Source: Eledone cirrhosa
Taxonomy: Eukaryota; Mollusca; Cephalopoda; Octopoda; Eledonidae
DNA: 64,000 nucleotides
Assembly (NCBI GenBank): GCA_964016885.1
Contig: OZ024743.1
Location: 190,475,640 to 190,539,639, forward strand
Direction: 5' to 3'
Shown here: in pieces, positions 34,205-45,799 of the stretch
Layout of the letters: each line of letters opens with the position of its first letter
Numbering within the stretch: the first letter of the stretch is position 1
Translations under genes and position numbers: made by a program
Notes under the pieces: model-generated
The model's database searches: none
What the model was told of the DNA's origin: nothing
Seen by the model: only the letters and a program-made list of their open reading frames with translations

Positions 34205-34745
34205 TTAACACCAATGTCCTCCCATACCTTAATTTTGCACACCTTTACTGTCTCTGCTGCGTTTCTTCATGCCTGATTGTATCGCAAATTCAAGAAAAAC
34301 TTATTTCGAAGCCAAACTTTGTAGGCCTCTATCTTTGTTCGCATGGCACCTTTGAACTCTTGATTGAACACAGCAATCCCCCCGCCACCCAGGTTCACAC
34401 TAAGCTTCCTTTATGCGCAGCATTTAACCGCTGAAGCAGAATCGGTTGTGCTGAACAATTACTTTTCAGTTTCAACGTCCTCAGTTTGCACACGAAGTTC
34501 ACTGAATTTAAATGCAATAGTATCTGCATATCTAGTTTTGACTTCCTTAACCACAAACGCTTCCCATTTGTGTAAGAGGAACCAGGGACAGAGATCAATA
34601 GTTGATTTTGCTATTTTTTCTGAGCTCTTCGTTTCTGTGCAGTATGTTCATGTTATGAGAAGGGATGAGCTGTCAACTATTTGGCATCTAATTATCTGCA
34701 GCTTGACATTACCTAAGGTAAAAGAAGCTCACAAAACTAGCAAAT
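34205..34745 (-). pseudogene. RTE-like LINE fragment (endonuclease end and linker)
   Basis: Minus strand gives, in broken frames, KSTIDLCPWFLLHK (in place of a VDSS/SDH region), KWEAFVVKEVKTRYADTIAF, then FNQEFKGAMRTKIEAYKVWL and KFFLNLRYNQA. The last blocks match in order the linker at 45760-45640 (MEAHIAWVRN, FFHLRYKQAGTIQAETV). The RT is absent. Assigned by similarity to the fuller copy in this window. Confidence 0.65.
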
Positions 34746-34794
34746 CTAGTTCGACGTATACACCCACACGCGCACACTTATTGTGTTATATCTT

Positions 34795-34939
<145 letters not shown>

Positions 34940-35003
34940 AGAATTTACCTTCGAGCATAGCTGTATACAGATATGTATTTGTATACGGTATGTTTATAAA
35001 TAA

Positions 35004-35230
35004 TCATTTAGAAAGCCTTAGCAATGCAAAAATACCGGCGGCTATCGTCACCTGGTGGTGTCGAGCAGAAGCAAGGGGGATAATTGTAGATGCATTTCGA
35101 ACTGAACTGGTTCTCATCAGGATGATTCCTCCCGCCCCTTGCAACTGCTGGACTTGAAAACAGGCAAGAATATATGATTTTCTCGTTTGTGTGGTGATTA
35201 ATATCACTTGCAAATATGTTTTTTTAAACC
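35004..35230 (-). repeat. Repeat fragment carrying a hammerhead-like core
   Basis: GC-richer island between AT-rich flanks. On the minus strand it runs GCAAGGGGCGGGAGGAATC, the hammerhead-like core, then CCCCCTTGCTTCTGCTCGAC. CAAGGGGCGGGAGG pairs partly with CCCCCTTGC, so outer strands could form stem I. The open frame is not convincing as a protein. Confidence 0.5.
35089..35120 (-). ncRNA. Hammerhead-like ribozyme core, best match in window
   Basis: Minus strand: CTGATGA, stem II GAAC-CAGTTCA-GTTC (four perfect pairs with the expected G-C at its base), GAAA, then TGCATC. A palindromic ATGCAT follows GAA, ending in an AUC cleavage triplet. All invariant core bases are present. Confidence 0.55.
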
Positions 35231-35239
35231 TAGTTTTGT

Positions 35240-35749
35240 GGAATGGTTAGCAATATAGCTTAAGCCGCAGGAAATAACAGTTAAATGACGTTAAGATCAC
35301 ATTCTACGATGTAAGATAGATAAAAATGATATATCAGAACTCTCGTAGTTGGAATGCATGAGAGCTTACATGGGTTTAAACAAAAACAGATATTAGTTTA
35401 TCCCATACTTAATGTCCTTTTCTTTATACTGTATTTGTTACAACATATTCCAAACATATTCCAGCATGACTACACAAGATTTTTCCACGGCTGTATAAAT
35501 AGTGTTTAGAAAGAGATGCTTCAATCAGATAGTTCCCGGCTTGAAGGCACATAAGTTTTAATTTGTTGCTTCAATAATCCTTCATGAAAATGGAAGTCAC
35601 AGAAGAGCACATGACATGTTATGCTTTACGAGTTCAAAAGACCGTCCATTCCCATTTACAGAAACTTGTCTAAGCTTGGTAAATGGATTCCACATGAGCT
35701 GAGTGAAAATAGCCGGCGAGTCATTTATCGCAACCACGCTCGACATTAT
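35240..35749. other. Non-coding sequence, nothing recognised
   Basis: No supported element or ORF. Confidence 0.5.
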
Positions 35750-35914
35750 AATTGTTTCTGCTATAGGCATAAGGCCAGCAATTTTAGGGGAGGGGAAAGT
35801 CGATTAACTCGACCTCTGTGCATTACTTGTGCTTTATTTTATCGACCCCGTAAGGATGAAAGGCAAAGCTAACCTCGGCGGGATTTGGACTAAGATCGTA
35901 ACGCCCGACATCAT
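35750..35914 (-). mobile_element. Octopus SINE (minus), 5'-truncated, with extra internal block
   Basis: Reverse complement holds the B-box-like TTAGTCCAAATCCCGCC, CATCCTTACGGGGTCGATAA and GGCCTTATGCCTATAGCAG. An added block reading AGTCGATTAACTCGACCTC on the plus strand separates body and tail, as in some other copies (33860s). Head missing. Confidence 0.85.
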
Positions 35915-36489
35915 AATACAAGAATTTCATGTACCAAGATTGAGGAACTTGACCGAGAAAAGCCATTACATCTTCCATATTCTCCTGACATGGCTTCTTC
36001 AAAGTATCATACATTCCGTAGTCTGAAACAATATTTCAATGGAAAAGTGTAACATTATTGAGAGGTACTTGAAAGGAACCTACACGATTCCCTTTCAAAA
36101 CCCTTTGGGGTCTATAGGAATGGCATAAGAAAACCTTAACAGAGCTGGAAGAATGTTATTGATTGAAATAGGGATATATACTTGATTAAATTAGTGCGTC
36201 TTTCATCTCTTCAAAATCTACTAACAAGAATTACATTAGTTATGGGCTGACTTAATAGCTTTCAAATCCCACTATTTGCTTGCTCTGTTTCACTTCATCG
36301 TGAAATCACCTGTATTTTATCTTATTATTTTCAAATGTACATTTGAATATAACAACCTAAAATGTATTTCAGTGATCGCAGTGGAAGTAATGATAAAAGA
36401 GATAATAGCGATCCTGTGCGATGGTGGTGGTTGCCCCAGTTGTGTGTTAACAAAGCAATTGTTTAGGATATGTGAAAGTAAAATTGATC
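35915..36489. other. Non-coding sequence, nothing recognised
   Basis: An open frame at 36276-36596 lacks any domain signature and runs into the low-complexity block. Confidence 0.45.
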
Positions 36490-36499
36490 AAAGTTCTAC

Positions 36500-36835
36500 A
36501 TTTAAATTTTTTTTTTTTCAAACATTTTCGAAAGTTACTCATTTCTATAGAAATTCTTTCGAAAATATTTTGATAACGTTTCGAACAAAATTTTGAGAAA
36601 ATATTTCTCAAATGTTTTCAGAACTCTTCATTTTGGGGTAATTTTGTGACTATTTTGAGTGGAATTCTCGAAAACAAATTAAGAAATATTTTTGAGAAAT
36701 TTGGTGAAATTTTTGAGAACATATTTTGTGAAACATTTTCGAAAAATTTTGATGAAATTTTAATTAAAATATTTCAGTGTGAGGAATTTTTTGGAGAAAC
36801 ATTTTAAGAAAATGTTAAAGCTTTGTTGAAATGTT
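36500..36835. repeat. Degenerate TTTTGAGAAA / TTTTCGAAA minisatellite
   Basis: About 330 bp in which TTTTGAGAAAAT, TTTTCGAAAA, TTTTGTGAAA and TTTTGATGAAA recur every 10-25 bases. Unit length is irregular, suggesting an old, degraded tandem array. Confidence 0.6.
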
Positions 36836-36898
36836 AATAATACAAGCACTAATTATCCGATAAATAGCTTTCGACTATTACGCATCTTCATTATGAGA

Positions 36899-36957
36899 AA
36901 GTACCAGTAATGCACTGGGTAATTGCTGGCCTTGTGCCAAAAGTAGAAACAATTATG
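36899..36957 (+). mobile_element. SINE 3'-end fragment
   Basis: AAGTACCAGTAATGCACTGG through GGCCTTGTGCCAAAAGTAGA, AACAATTAT. Only the last ~58 bp of the SINE is present. Confidence 0.85.
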
Positions 36958-37989
36958 ATACATTTTTTTTCTCTGCCTGCTTGTGTAGTGTATCGTTATA
37001 TTTCATAAGGCTCATTCAACAAGTAAAACTTATAAATATGGTCTGTTCACATTATATAAAACAGTTTAGAAATGAAACTTATAAAGTTTTCAATATAGAA
37101 TTAAAATCTTGCTTCATTGATTTCATAATCAAACAAAGTCACAAAAAATACTGATAGGTAGTTGGCTAGATTCTTTAATTGTAATCTGATTCTACCATTT
37201 CTTTGTGTTTCTTGGGAAAACATTTTATTTTCATTATTCCTGTACATTCCACGTGCTGGTAGCAGGTCATAGATCATTTTGTGATGTTACTTGCTATGGG
37301 GAAGTGTCTAAACCAGAGAGAAAGGGGGGGAAAGAATAGAGAAATAAAAGGAGAAAGAGAGGGGATGAGAAAGAGATGGAAGTAAAAGAGTGAGAGAAGG
37401 GAGAGAAAGATGGAAAGAGAATGAGAGAGCTATATTTCCTATTTATTTAATGCTATAAAACCAGGGATAAGCACTGCACTAAAACACACCTTTTTCTATT
37501 TATATTGATCTATCAATTGAATATTAGTGCTTTTAAAATTATTGTGGTTCTGTAAGAGAAGAAAATACATTTCAGTTCTAAGGTTTTTCAGTTACATTTA
37601 ACCGACATCTGTATCTCTTTATGGCATACCTCTACCACTGTTAGATTAGCTCTATTGAATTTAGAGCCCTTTCATACATAAGCATGATATTTTCAGTTAC
37701 AGGATAAGACATGTCAATTATTGCATTTGTACGTCAAATTCCAACATAATATACACAACTGCGCTTTCAATGCATAGAACATAACACAAGTTATAACAAT
37801 TGATCGTGTTACATTTACCAATATAGACTTCTACTCTTCAATATATATGGGTTCCATGCATATGCATAACAAATAAAATGTGTACGGGAACGGGAAAGGT
37901 AAATTATGACATTTATCCATTTTCCAAGATTTTAACAAGAACTAAAACTAATGACTGATGCGAATCAAAATGATTCCTAATTTAAAATT
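36958..37989. other. Non-coding; polypurine tract at 37313-37437
   Basis: The 125-bp plus-strand segment from AGAGAGAAAGGGGGGGAAAG is almost all A/G, so it is a homopurine tract. The rest is unrecognised AT-rich DNA. Confidence 0.55.
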
Positions 37990-38140
37990 AAGACCAGCAA
38001 ATTTCGGAGGTGATGGACAAAGTTGGTTGAATTAACTCCAACAATTTAATGTTACTTCATTGTATCGACCTCGTTAAGGTGAAGGCAAAGTTAATCGGCG
38101 TGAAATTCAGGCTTAAAACGTAAAGAGAACAAATACCACA
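37990..38140 (-). mobile_element. Old, diverged octopus SINE (minus)
   Basis: Reverse complement has recognisable pieces of body and tail: CACCTTAACGAGGTCGATAC, AATTTGCTGGTC, and a degraded B box around GCCTGAATTTCACGCC. Much older than the copies at 7942 or 50899. Confidence 0.6.
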
Positions 38141-39829
38141 GTTGTATTTTATCTGATGGACTACAAGTTCTACAATTCCATCAACTTCGATTGAGTATCA
38201 AAATCAGATAATAAACGTGGTCTCTCATGAGATTATCTTTGTGTTAAGTCACGTAGATATTAATTTGATGCACAAAGTATCGAAAATTTCACCTATATAA
38301 ATACTACACATGGCATATTATTGTTTCATTTCGTGGGGGAAGAATTAAAGTTTCCGGAATATTTCTATAAGCATGAGTCCTTGTTAGATAAAACTTTTAC
38401 TGTATAGTAGTTATTAAGTTCTCAGCAAAGTATATTCTATAACATAGAAATAATTATATTGAACCATGTAATGTTATGTAATGTCTAACTATTAGCGGAA
38501 CAAATTCTACAACTTCAGCTTGTTAATTACGGATTTTACGCTTTATATCTCAGTTGGAATAAGGTTAATGAAGATTAGACTACCACAAGCAGTAATTTCA
38601 TTTGATTCACACCTGCGTTCCTGAGAAACCAGTTTCAGTAATTCTGAGATATCCATTAATAAAATGCTTTCATATAATGTTAATAATGTAACATAATGGT
38701 TTGTTAGAGTTTATGAACAATGAAGAGATTAAAAGCATGGAGTTTAAGATATTACAAGACAGTTTCAACATCTCATTCGCCAATACCCTCCATCATCAGC
38801 CACACAGATACGCTGCCGCATCGTTCTTCTTCTTCCTCTTCTTCTTCTTCTGGTATTACATTTACCTTGCGATTGTTTATATTCTATTTATTGTATCGTT
38901 TCAAATTTCTTTGAATATCATTTAGTTTTTAATTTTATTACTATATTTGCTATGACATAAATATTCATTTCACACAACTGGAGTGAGTTTAAACAGTTAC
39001 GGCTTCTGACTTCCAAATCCAATTTTCGAAATTGTTATCACTGTACCCAAGTAAGATACATAATTATATGTATCCATAGTTGCCTAAATAATGTCACAAA
39101 TTACATTTATACTTCATAGTAAATTGTTAATTTGTTCTGCATGTGGAACAATATGTAACTCTAAAGCAATCGCTCTAACAAATATTCAACTAAACCGTCT
39201 ACATGCGTAAAATGGAAACTGTATTTAAAGATAAGACTTAAAAGCATTATCTTAATAACTTGACTAAAAACATTAAGGTACAGTTATAGCAATGTCTTTC
39301 ATAAGCTTAGTCGAAATATATTAGAATATCTGTAGGTATTTTGGAATTGGTTTATGCATTCTATCCCACAAAGAATTTATAACAAACTGTAACATAAATC
39401 ACTAAATTGAAAGGAAAAAAGACCAAACTATTATTGAAATAAACTATAAATTATATTATTGAATTAAATGAATAAAAAGTAAATTTTCGGCACAGATGTT
39501 CTGGTTAGTTACGATATAAGCGAGCTACTGCGGGACGAATAAGCAGCCCTGGTCCAACTGCGGTAAAATACTAAGAGGAATGGAGCAAGGGGTGAGACCT
39601 CTAGCTCCCCTAAAACTCTCACAACCCAGTGATGTAGTTCTGACGTAGTGTTTGAAGGACTGATAAAAATAGCAGAATGGTAACTGGTGGGAATAAGCCC
39701 ACGAAAACTGTAATATGATGAGAGTTAACATAAAGAATCTTGACAGGGGACTCGTTCAAGTATTGTATAAAGCATTAGATACAGAAGCCTGTTAGAAAAA
39801 TATATTTTAGTCTCCACCAAACTCTGCAA
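38141..39829. other. Non-coding; short (TTC)n; possible 5' UTR of the RTE-like LINE
   Basis: (TTC)n-rich tract at 38821-38852. 39530-39829 is GC-richer and may be the 5' untranslated region of the LINE that follows, but this is not proven. Confidence 0.4.
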
Positions 39830-41632
39830 GAACTGGCGATGGGACTGCGACCTGTCTTGGGAGGCATGGGACAGATGCACAAAGATTGCATATCCCGAAA
39901 CCCCAAAAAGGCTTTGGAAGGTAGGAAATCGTAACAATTGGAGCCTGGAATGTTACAATCTTTAGAGAAAGAACAGAAAATAGTGAAGGAGGCCAGGTAC
40001 TACCGGTTACATATTGTTGGTAATTTTTCAACAAAATTCCGTGACTCTGGTACTGTAGATGTGAATTGAGGACGGAAAACCTACTATTCGATTGTGGCGC
40101 CAGAATTGACAGCACAGGCGAGAGTGGGGATTCTCACAAGACCTCCGCTTTCAGAATGTTTTATGAACTGGATCTCGAAGATTTGCTCCTTGAAGCTTAG
40201 ACTGAAAGGTAGGGTTCTGTGGGTGGTGCAAGATTATACACCAAACAAGGTGTCGGAATACATATCCTTTCTTGATGAAGTCACTGCATTATTAGATGTA
40301 GTCAAGACTAATTCATATATCCTAATGGGAGACTTCAATGCACATGTTGGGACTGACAGCCCGACATGGAAAGGAGTGATTTGAAAGAGCGGCGATCCCT
40401 ATCTAAATACAAATGGAGAGGCCTCTTTCGAATTATGTTCCAGCAATGGATTTACATCCATAAACACACATGGTATAAGGGAAATCAAGAACAGAGAACA
40501 ATAATTAATGTTACTATTGTATCTGGTCTTTTCGATTCTGAGATGGATGTCCGTTAAGAGAGTGGGCAAGCTGTCAACTGATCAGATGTGACAAGGCCGC
40601 TGGGGAGGATGAAATCCGGCTCGAGATGTTAAAAGTCTTAAATAGAGAAAGTATTCTTTGCCTGACTTGCGTGTGTCGGGTGGCCTGAATATTCACACTG
40701 CGGTAGGCCTTAGAGAAATCGTAGACGTATACCAAGAAGTCTATTCTTGCTTTGTAAACCTTGACGAGGCATACGACCGCCTCCCACGGGACCTACTTTG
40801 TGAGGTTTTGCACGAGTATGAGATCGATGAACAGCTTCTTGTTTCTTTGATGTCTTTATACGAATGTTTGAGGTTTTGTATTTAGATAGGTTGTGCTAAT
40901 TCGGAACAATTCCACCAAGGATAGATACTGTCACCTCTCTTGTTCATAATCTTCATGACCAATATTGATATGCACAGCCGGATTGAAAGTGATATCACGA
41001 CTGGTTGGTGTAGGATCAGTCGGTTGGAATTTGCATACGACATGGTATTACTTAACACGTCAAAAGGTGATATCCAACATGCATGGCTGTATTGGAAAAC
41101 ATTGCTGCAAAGAGTGGCGCTCGTCCACTAGTAGAAGCCTGTGCGGTGCACTCTACATGTGAAGAGAGTTCCGCTTCAGCAGGTGGAGGATTTTAAGTAT
41201 TTCAGATCCGTGTTTGGGTGGGCAAAAACTGCAAAAGCTGGGGCAATAATGCCAAACACGCTATCTTCAAGTCGGTATCCAACCCAACCTTTACTTAGTG
41301 ACATGAATCTTAGGTAATGTCAGAGAAAATACGATCGTGAATACAAGCGAACGAAATTGGGTTCGCCCGAAAAATCATTGGAGTAACGTTACTCGATAAA
41401 GTGCGTTACTCGAAGATCAGGGAGTCATTCCAGGTTGAGCTGCTACTTGCCCGAATTGACTTGTGGTTGGAATGTTTCACGAACGGGTAAGAGACCCAGG
41501 GGTAGACACCGAGCAAGGTATTATAACAACCCTGCGCTCAGCCGATATGACGTGAAGATCTAGCCAGATTAATCTGCGACACGAGCCTCTCAAGAATACG
41601 TGAGTCAAGAAGAAGAAGAAGAAGAAGATATC
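39830..41632 (+). pseudogene. RTE-like LINE with endonuclease and RT, internally deleted
   Basis: GAWNVTIFRERTEN at ~39938 is the usual endonuclease start. Frame 40094-40384 reads ARVGILTRPPLSECF, RVLWVVQDYTPNKVSEYISF and ILMGDFNAHVGTDSPTWKGV, with the conserved GDFNAHVG. KHTWYKGNQEQRTIINVTIV ends the endonuclease near 40555. The SDH-type motif and most of the RT fingers are missing; sequence jumps to CDKAAGEDE-like codons at ~40590. Motif A is CFVNLDEAYDRLPRDLL (40750-40800). Motif B-C: LSPLLFIIFMTNIDMHSRIE and LEFAYDMVLL, where FADD is FAYD. C-terminal RKIIGVTLLDKVRYSKIRES follows. Ends in (GAA)n at 41611-41630. Many stops. Confidence 0.82.
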
Positions 41633-42534
41633 ATCCACCATGTAAACAATTAGTCATATTTCCTAAATAGTCAATTAAGTTTCCATAGTAGTTCTGAACA
41701 CTGGACTAATAGATATGGTATATCTTTTATTTTACACTTGGTAGTCAATCCCTTGATAGGAGAAATCAGTATCATCAATCTGTTGAGAAGAGTTGGCTGA
41801 GTCTCCTTGACAAAAATATTCTTTATATATACATTTATGAAAGTCAACAATCCACTTACGATTGGCCACAATATATATTCTATTAATGAACTTGAAACAA
41901 CCAGTGATAAGTACTCTTATATAAGCTACTCTGTGTTTGTGCTTGGAAAGAAAACCCAAATAGCATATTTTAAATCATTTAACTTCAAGCTTAGTGGTCT
42001 TGCATTAGTGAATTTGCTTCAATATTACACTATCCTATTTGCTATTATCAAAATAAACAAACACCCAATTTAGATCAAAAATGTTTTTCACCATCTATAT
42101 TTTTACACATTTGCCGAGATGTGTGAACATCACAGCTTGAATAAGGACCGAACTTAACAACATCAGAAAACACCTACGAATATTTCCTTATATCCCTTGG
42201 GAATATTTTAATGTCACACCTAATATGGTGTGTTAAAAACAATAATAATCACATTTGCTTAAGTGTATCACGCATCACGTTGTCTCTCAAGTTATATAAA
42301 GAAAAAAACCCAGCATACTGTGAATCACAGAAAAGTAGTAGTAGCTTCATATATTTAATGTGCCAAGGGTGGGGATGATTTTATAAAAGCCCCACCATTA
42401 AGAGGAAAACAGCTGATTTTTATTTCCTTTCATCAACAATAATGCTAATGTATCACTGAATCTCGTTAGAAATGAGACCTCTTATGAATCACGCCTTAAT
42501 CAAATGAATATACATTGTATATATTCTCTCTCTC
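41633..42534. other. Non-coding AT-rich sequence, nothing recognised
   Basis: Open frames up to 88 codons lack domain-like composition. Confidence 0.5.
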
Positions 42535-42780
42535 TATATATAATCCATGTACATTATACAGACCCACATATATGTTTATATATACAGACATACATACATA
42601 TATATATATATATTTGCATATATACATAAATATTCATATACACACACAAACACTATATATAGGAACCAGTAAGACCCCGACGGCTGAGCTCAAGCCGTCT
42701 CGACGGCTAATTCTGGACGTTATGGTCCACCTGGTTCCTTACCACATTTCCTTCGTTATATATATATATATAGAGAGAGA
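42535..42780 (+). mobile_element. Short derivative of the PLE terminal repeat inside TA/CA tracts
   Basis: 42661-42765: GGAACCAGTAAGACCCCGAC, GGCTGAGCTCAAGCCGTCTC, GACGGCTAATTCTGGA, then directly CGTTATGGTCCACCTGGTTC and CCACATTTCCTTCGTTA. This joins the outer flank and the core of the PLE repeat with the middle missing. GGAACCAG and CTGGTTCC form inverted ends. TA tracts flank both sides. Confidence 0.75.
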
Positions 42781-43069
42781 GAAGTAAAAAACCTCAAAAC
42801 AAAAACAATAGCTAGAGTGCATTACGAACAGTGTGGTATTAGGTTAACGCTTTTAAAAAAATTGAAAATGCAACGAGAGTCGTTTAAGAATATTTATTTA
42901 TTTTACCGCTTTCACAGTTCTTATGATTATCAAAAGAAAAATGATATGGAGGGTTTATGTTTCTGTGTGGTTTGTTTCGCATCTAACTGGAATTCGAAAA
43001 TTTTTCCTGTTTTATACAAAAAGAATTTGCTCAGATTGCTATTTGTTTAAAATGTAATTTTATTGTTTG
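42781..43069. other. Unrecognised sequence, partly open
   Basis: Frame 42817-43050 (77 codons) has normal-looking composition but no motif I know; it ends before the repeats below. No support for a gene. Confidence 0.3.
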
Positions 43070-43255
43070 ATGACAGTCACGTAATTACTTACAGTAATTT
43101 TCGTGCCAGCAAAATGGCTCAAAATTGCTATTTACCATTTTATGCGTTGGTGACAGTCACGTGATTGGCATAGTAATTTTTGCTCCAAAAGTGGATGGTC
43201 AGAATCACGTGATTAGGCCTAGTAAGTTTCGTGCCAAAAATGGATGGTCAGAAAG
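43070..43255. repeat. Three imperfect ~60-bp repeats with TCACGTGATT motif
   Basis: Units begin near 43072 (GACAGTCACGTAATTACTTA), 43150 (GACAGTCACGTGATTGGCAT) and 43199 (GGTCAGAATCACGTGATTAG), each followed by AGTAATTTTCGTGCCA or a close variant and then AAAATGG. CACGTG E-box palindromes are perfect in units two and three. Confidence 0.7.
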
Positions 43256-44059
43256 TGAGAAAAGAGAAGAAAATGTGAAGTGGTATGGTTCAATGAGTAT
43301 GACTGGTGTCGAAGCGTTGAGGAATGTCAGATTTTAAGAGATGTCAAATTTCAGAATTCCTCTTTTATTAAAACTCGTAAGGAATTGGTTTATATGTCTA
43401 TGTCCCCTCATGATGATGATAGTGACGATGGTGATGGCAGAGTGGTAAGTATGTGTGTGTTTGTCTGTACAGGAACAGCAGGAAAGCGTATGGCTAAGCA
43501 TGATGGAGAGGGATTACATTTTGATTTTAAATGTTTATATATATGTATATTTATTTATTTCCATTGAGGTAGTAAAATTTGAGCAAGCTTATAATGATTC
43601 GGGGAAATCTGAAGTCTCTTATGGGCAGTTTACGTGGGTGGTATTCTTTAAATCTTTGTCTTATGTTATTTCAATATCATTAATCTTGTTCCTGCTGATC
43701 GCCTCTCTACATTGCCATGTGATTGGGAGCGGGAGTGTATGTGTGGGTGACTCCTAAAAAAGAGATCAATGCTGTTGGTGTTCTGGCATTTAAAGTTTGA
43801 GGTAAATATATGAGTGGGAGGAAGGGGTTCGAGTGTGACCGAATGATCTGTCTTTCTTTCCTTCCTTCTTTGTTCTGTTTTCTTTTTTATTAGTTTACGC
43901 CTTATTCTTCGCGCTTGTCAAATTGAAAATCACAATTTGCTTATTTTGATATATATTTCTGTATTTTTATTCTTGTGTGTGTTTAATTTTAAGCCTTTTC
44001 GATATCCTATTTAAGTAAATTTTATCATTTAACCACCTCTTTTTCTTTTTCTTTTTCTT
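43256..44059. other. Non-coding; (CTTT)-rich pyrimidine tract
   Basis: Overlapping open frames at 43280-43757 have no recognisable domain. 43848-43890 and 44037-44062 are pyrimidine-rich. Confidence 0.4.
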
Positions 44060-45780
44060 GAGCAGGATGAAGGCAGAGCCCTCAATCACTGCCTCTAGTA
44101 GGTTCTGTCAGAGGCAACCGTCTCCAACCAATTCAGCTGGATCCCCTGGCGAGACCTGCCAATCCCATTGATCTTATCGAACCATCTTGTACGGGGTTCT
44201 ACCCCTGGGTCTCCTGCCGGTTGGTTTTTCCCGTATAATCTGTCCAGCGATTCTAACCACATGCCCATAGTATCGGGCTCTACCAGAAATCACATTTTGA
44301 TTTCCAAGCTACGCACTGTATCGAGTAACGTTACTCCAAAGACCCTTCGGAGGAACCCCATTTCAGTCAATTGTATTCTCAATCGTATTATCACAGCATA
44401 AAGATTCATAACCATGGGTAAATGTTGGTTCGAATACCCAAGTGAAGATAGCAAGTTTGGCTTTTACACCTACCTCTTTTCTTCTGATTACTGAATGAGG
44501 AAGCTCCTGCATTACTGCACTGGCTCCTGCAATTCTTGCATGTAATTCAGCATCTTACCTTCCATCACTCATGAACATGTCCACGAGATAAATACACGTC
44601 TCCACTTGTTTCAATGGAACACCATTCACATGTAGAGAGGACGAGTCTCTCAGTTTTCACAGCACTGGTTTTCATTCCAGCCATGCAGCACTTAGCAGAA
44701 AACTTATGAAGTGCAAATAAGAGATTACTTGCTATTGAGTTAAGTAACACCATGTCGTCTGCAAAGTCCAGTCGACTGATTTTAACAGTCGCGATATTAC
44801 TTTCAACCTGGTTGTGCTGTCAATCCTATTCATGAAAGGCGACATCATTGAATGGTTTCGATTTAGCACCATTTATCCGAATGAAAATACTGGGGCATTT
44901 GTATAGTAACACAAGGACAACAAAAAGCTGACCATCCATCTCATACTCCTGTACAACCTTCCACATTAGTTCCCAAGGAATGCGGTCATATGATTTTCAA
45001 GCTCTAGGAAAAAATATGCCTCTTTGCAAAACTCCCACGATTTCTGAAATACGTACCGCTGTGTGAATATTTGGCCGACTGTGTTGTGTCCAAGATGAAA
45101 ACCGCACAGTTCATCAGCTTGCGTTGACTTGACAATCCTCTTCTCTAGACACTTAGCGTAGAATTTACTGGGGATGCTTAACAAAGGACATTGCTCAATA
45201 ATTGAAGCAATCTCCCTTTTCCCTTTTTTGAAGACTGATATTGTCACTCCTGATTGCCATAGCTTATGTGCCTTTCCAGAGATCCAGGCCACCTGACACA
45301 TATGAATCAGCCAGAGATTACCGTAACTATTTAAGGCTTGTAATATCTCGGACCGAATTTCATCATCCACAGCAGCCTTGCCACATTTGAGCTCTTTAAC
45401 TGCTCCGAGATATTAGTCACTGCTCCCAGCTACACCTCCTGTACAACAGAATATACAGTTATAATCGGGTTTAGGATATCAGCAAACTATTCTCTACATG
45501 TCGCAAGGATCCACCTCTCTGAAAAGAGAAGCCTAGACACATTCCTAATGGCAGGTGTGGAGGAGGATTCTTATTACAAAGTCGGCAGATGGTCTGCTAG
45601 AACACTTTATTTGCTCAGATTCCAGCTTAATCCCAGATTCCCCCCATGTCTTCATTGTTGATGCCTTTACTGTCTCTGCTTGGATTGTTCCTGCCTGCTT
45701 GTATCGCAAGTGAAAGAAGGAGGATATATTTCTAACCCAAGCTATGTGGGCCTCCATCTTTGCTCAGGAGCTATCCATTT
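44060..45780 (-). pseudogene. RTE-like LINE, RT and linker, decayed
   Basis: Minus order: 45757-45545 linker (MEAHIAWVRN, FFHLRYKQAGTIQAETV, MKTWGESGIKLESEQIK); 45370-44966 RT start DDEIRSEILQALNS, QVAWISGKAHKLWQSGVTIS, LLSIPSKFYAKCLEKRIV, CGFHLGHNTVGQIFT; motif A region degraded to FFLELENHMTAFLGN. An active-site block near 44770-44730 reads LDFADDMVLLNSIASN, so FADD looks preserved on this copy. C-terminal motifs near 44330-44210 (GVTLLDTVRS, RYYGHVVR). Stops and indels break the frame repeatedly. Same broad family as 39830-41632 and 34205-34745. Confidence 0.75.
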
Positions 45781-45799
45781 CCCACCAAGGCAGGTGGCA

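Noticed and set aside
36276..36596. 106-codon plus-strand frame with CDGGGCPSCV stretch
   Set aside because: Partly low-complexity TTTT/GAAA array; no second metal-binding pair or family match.
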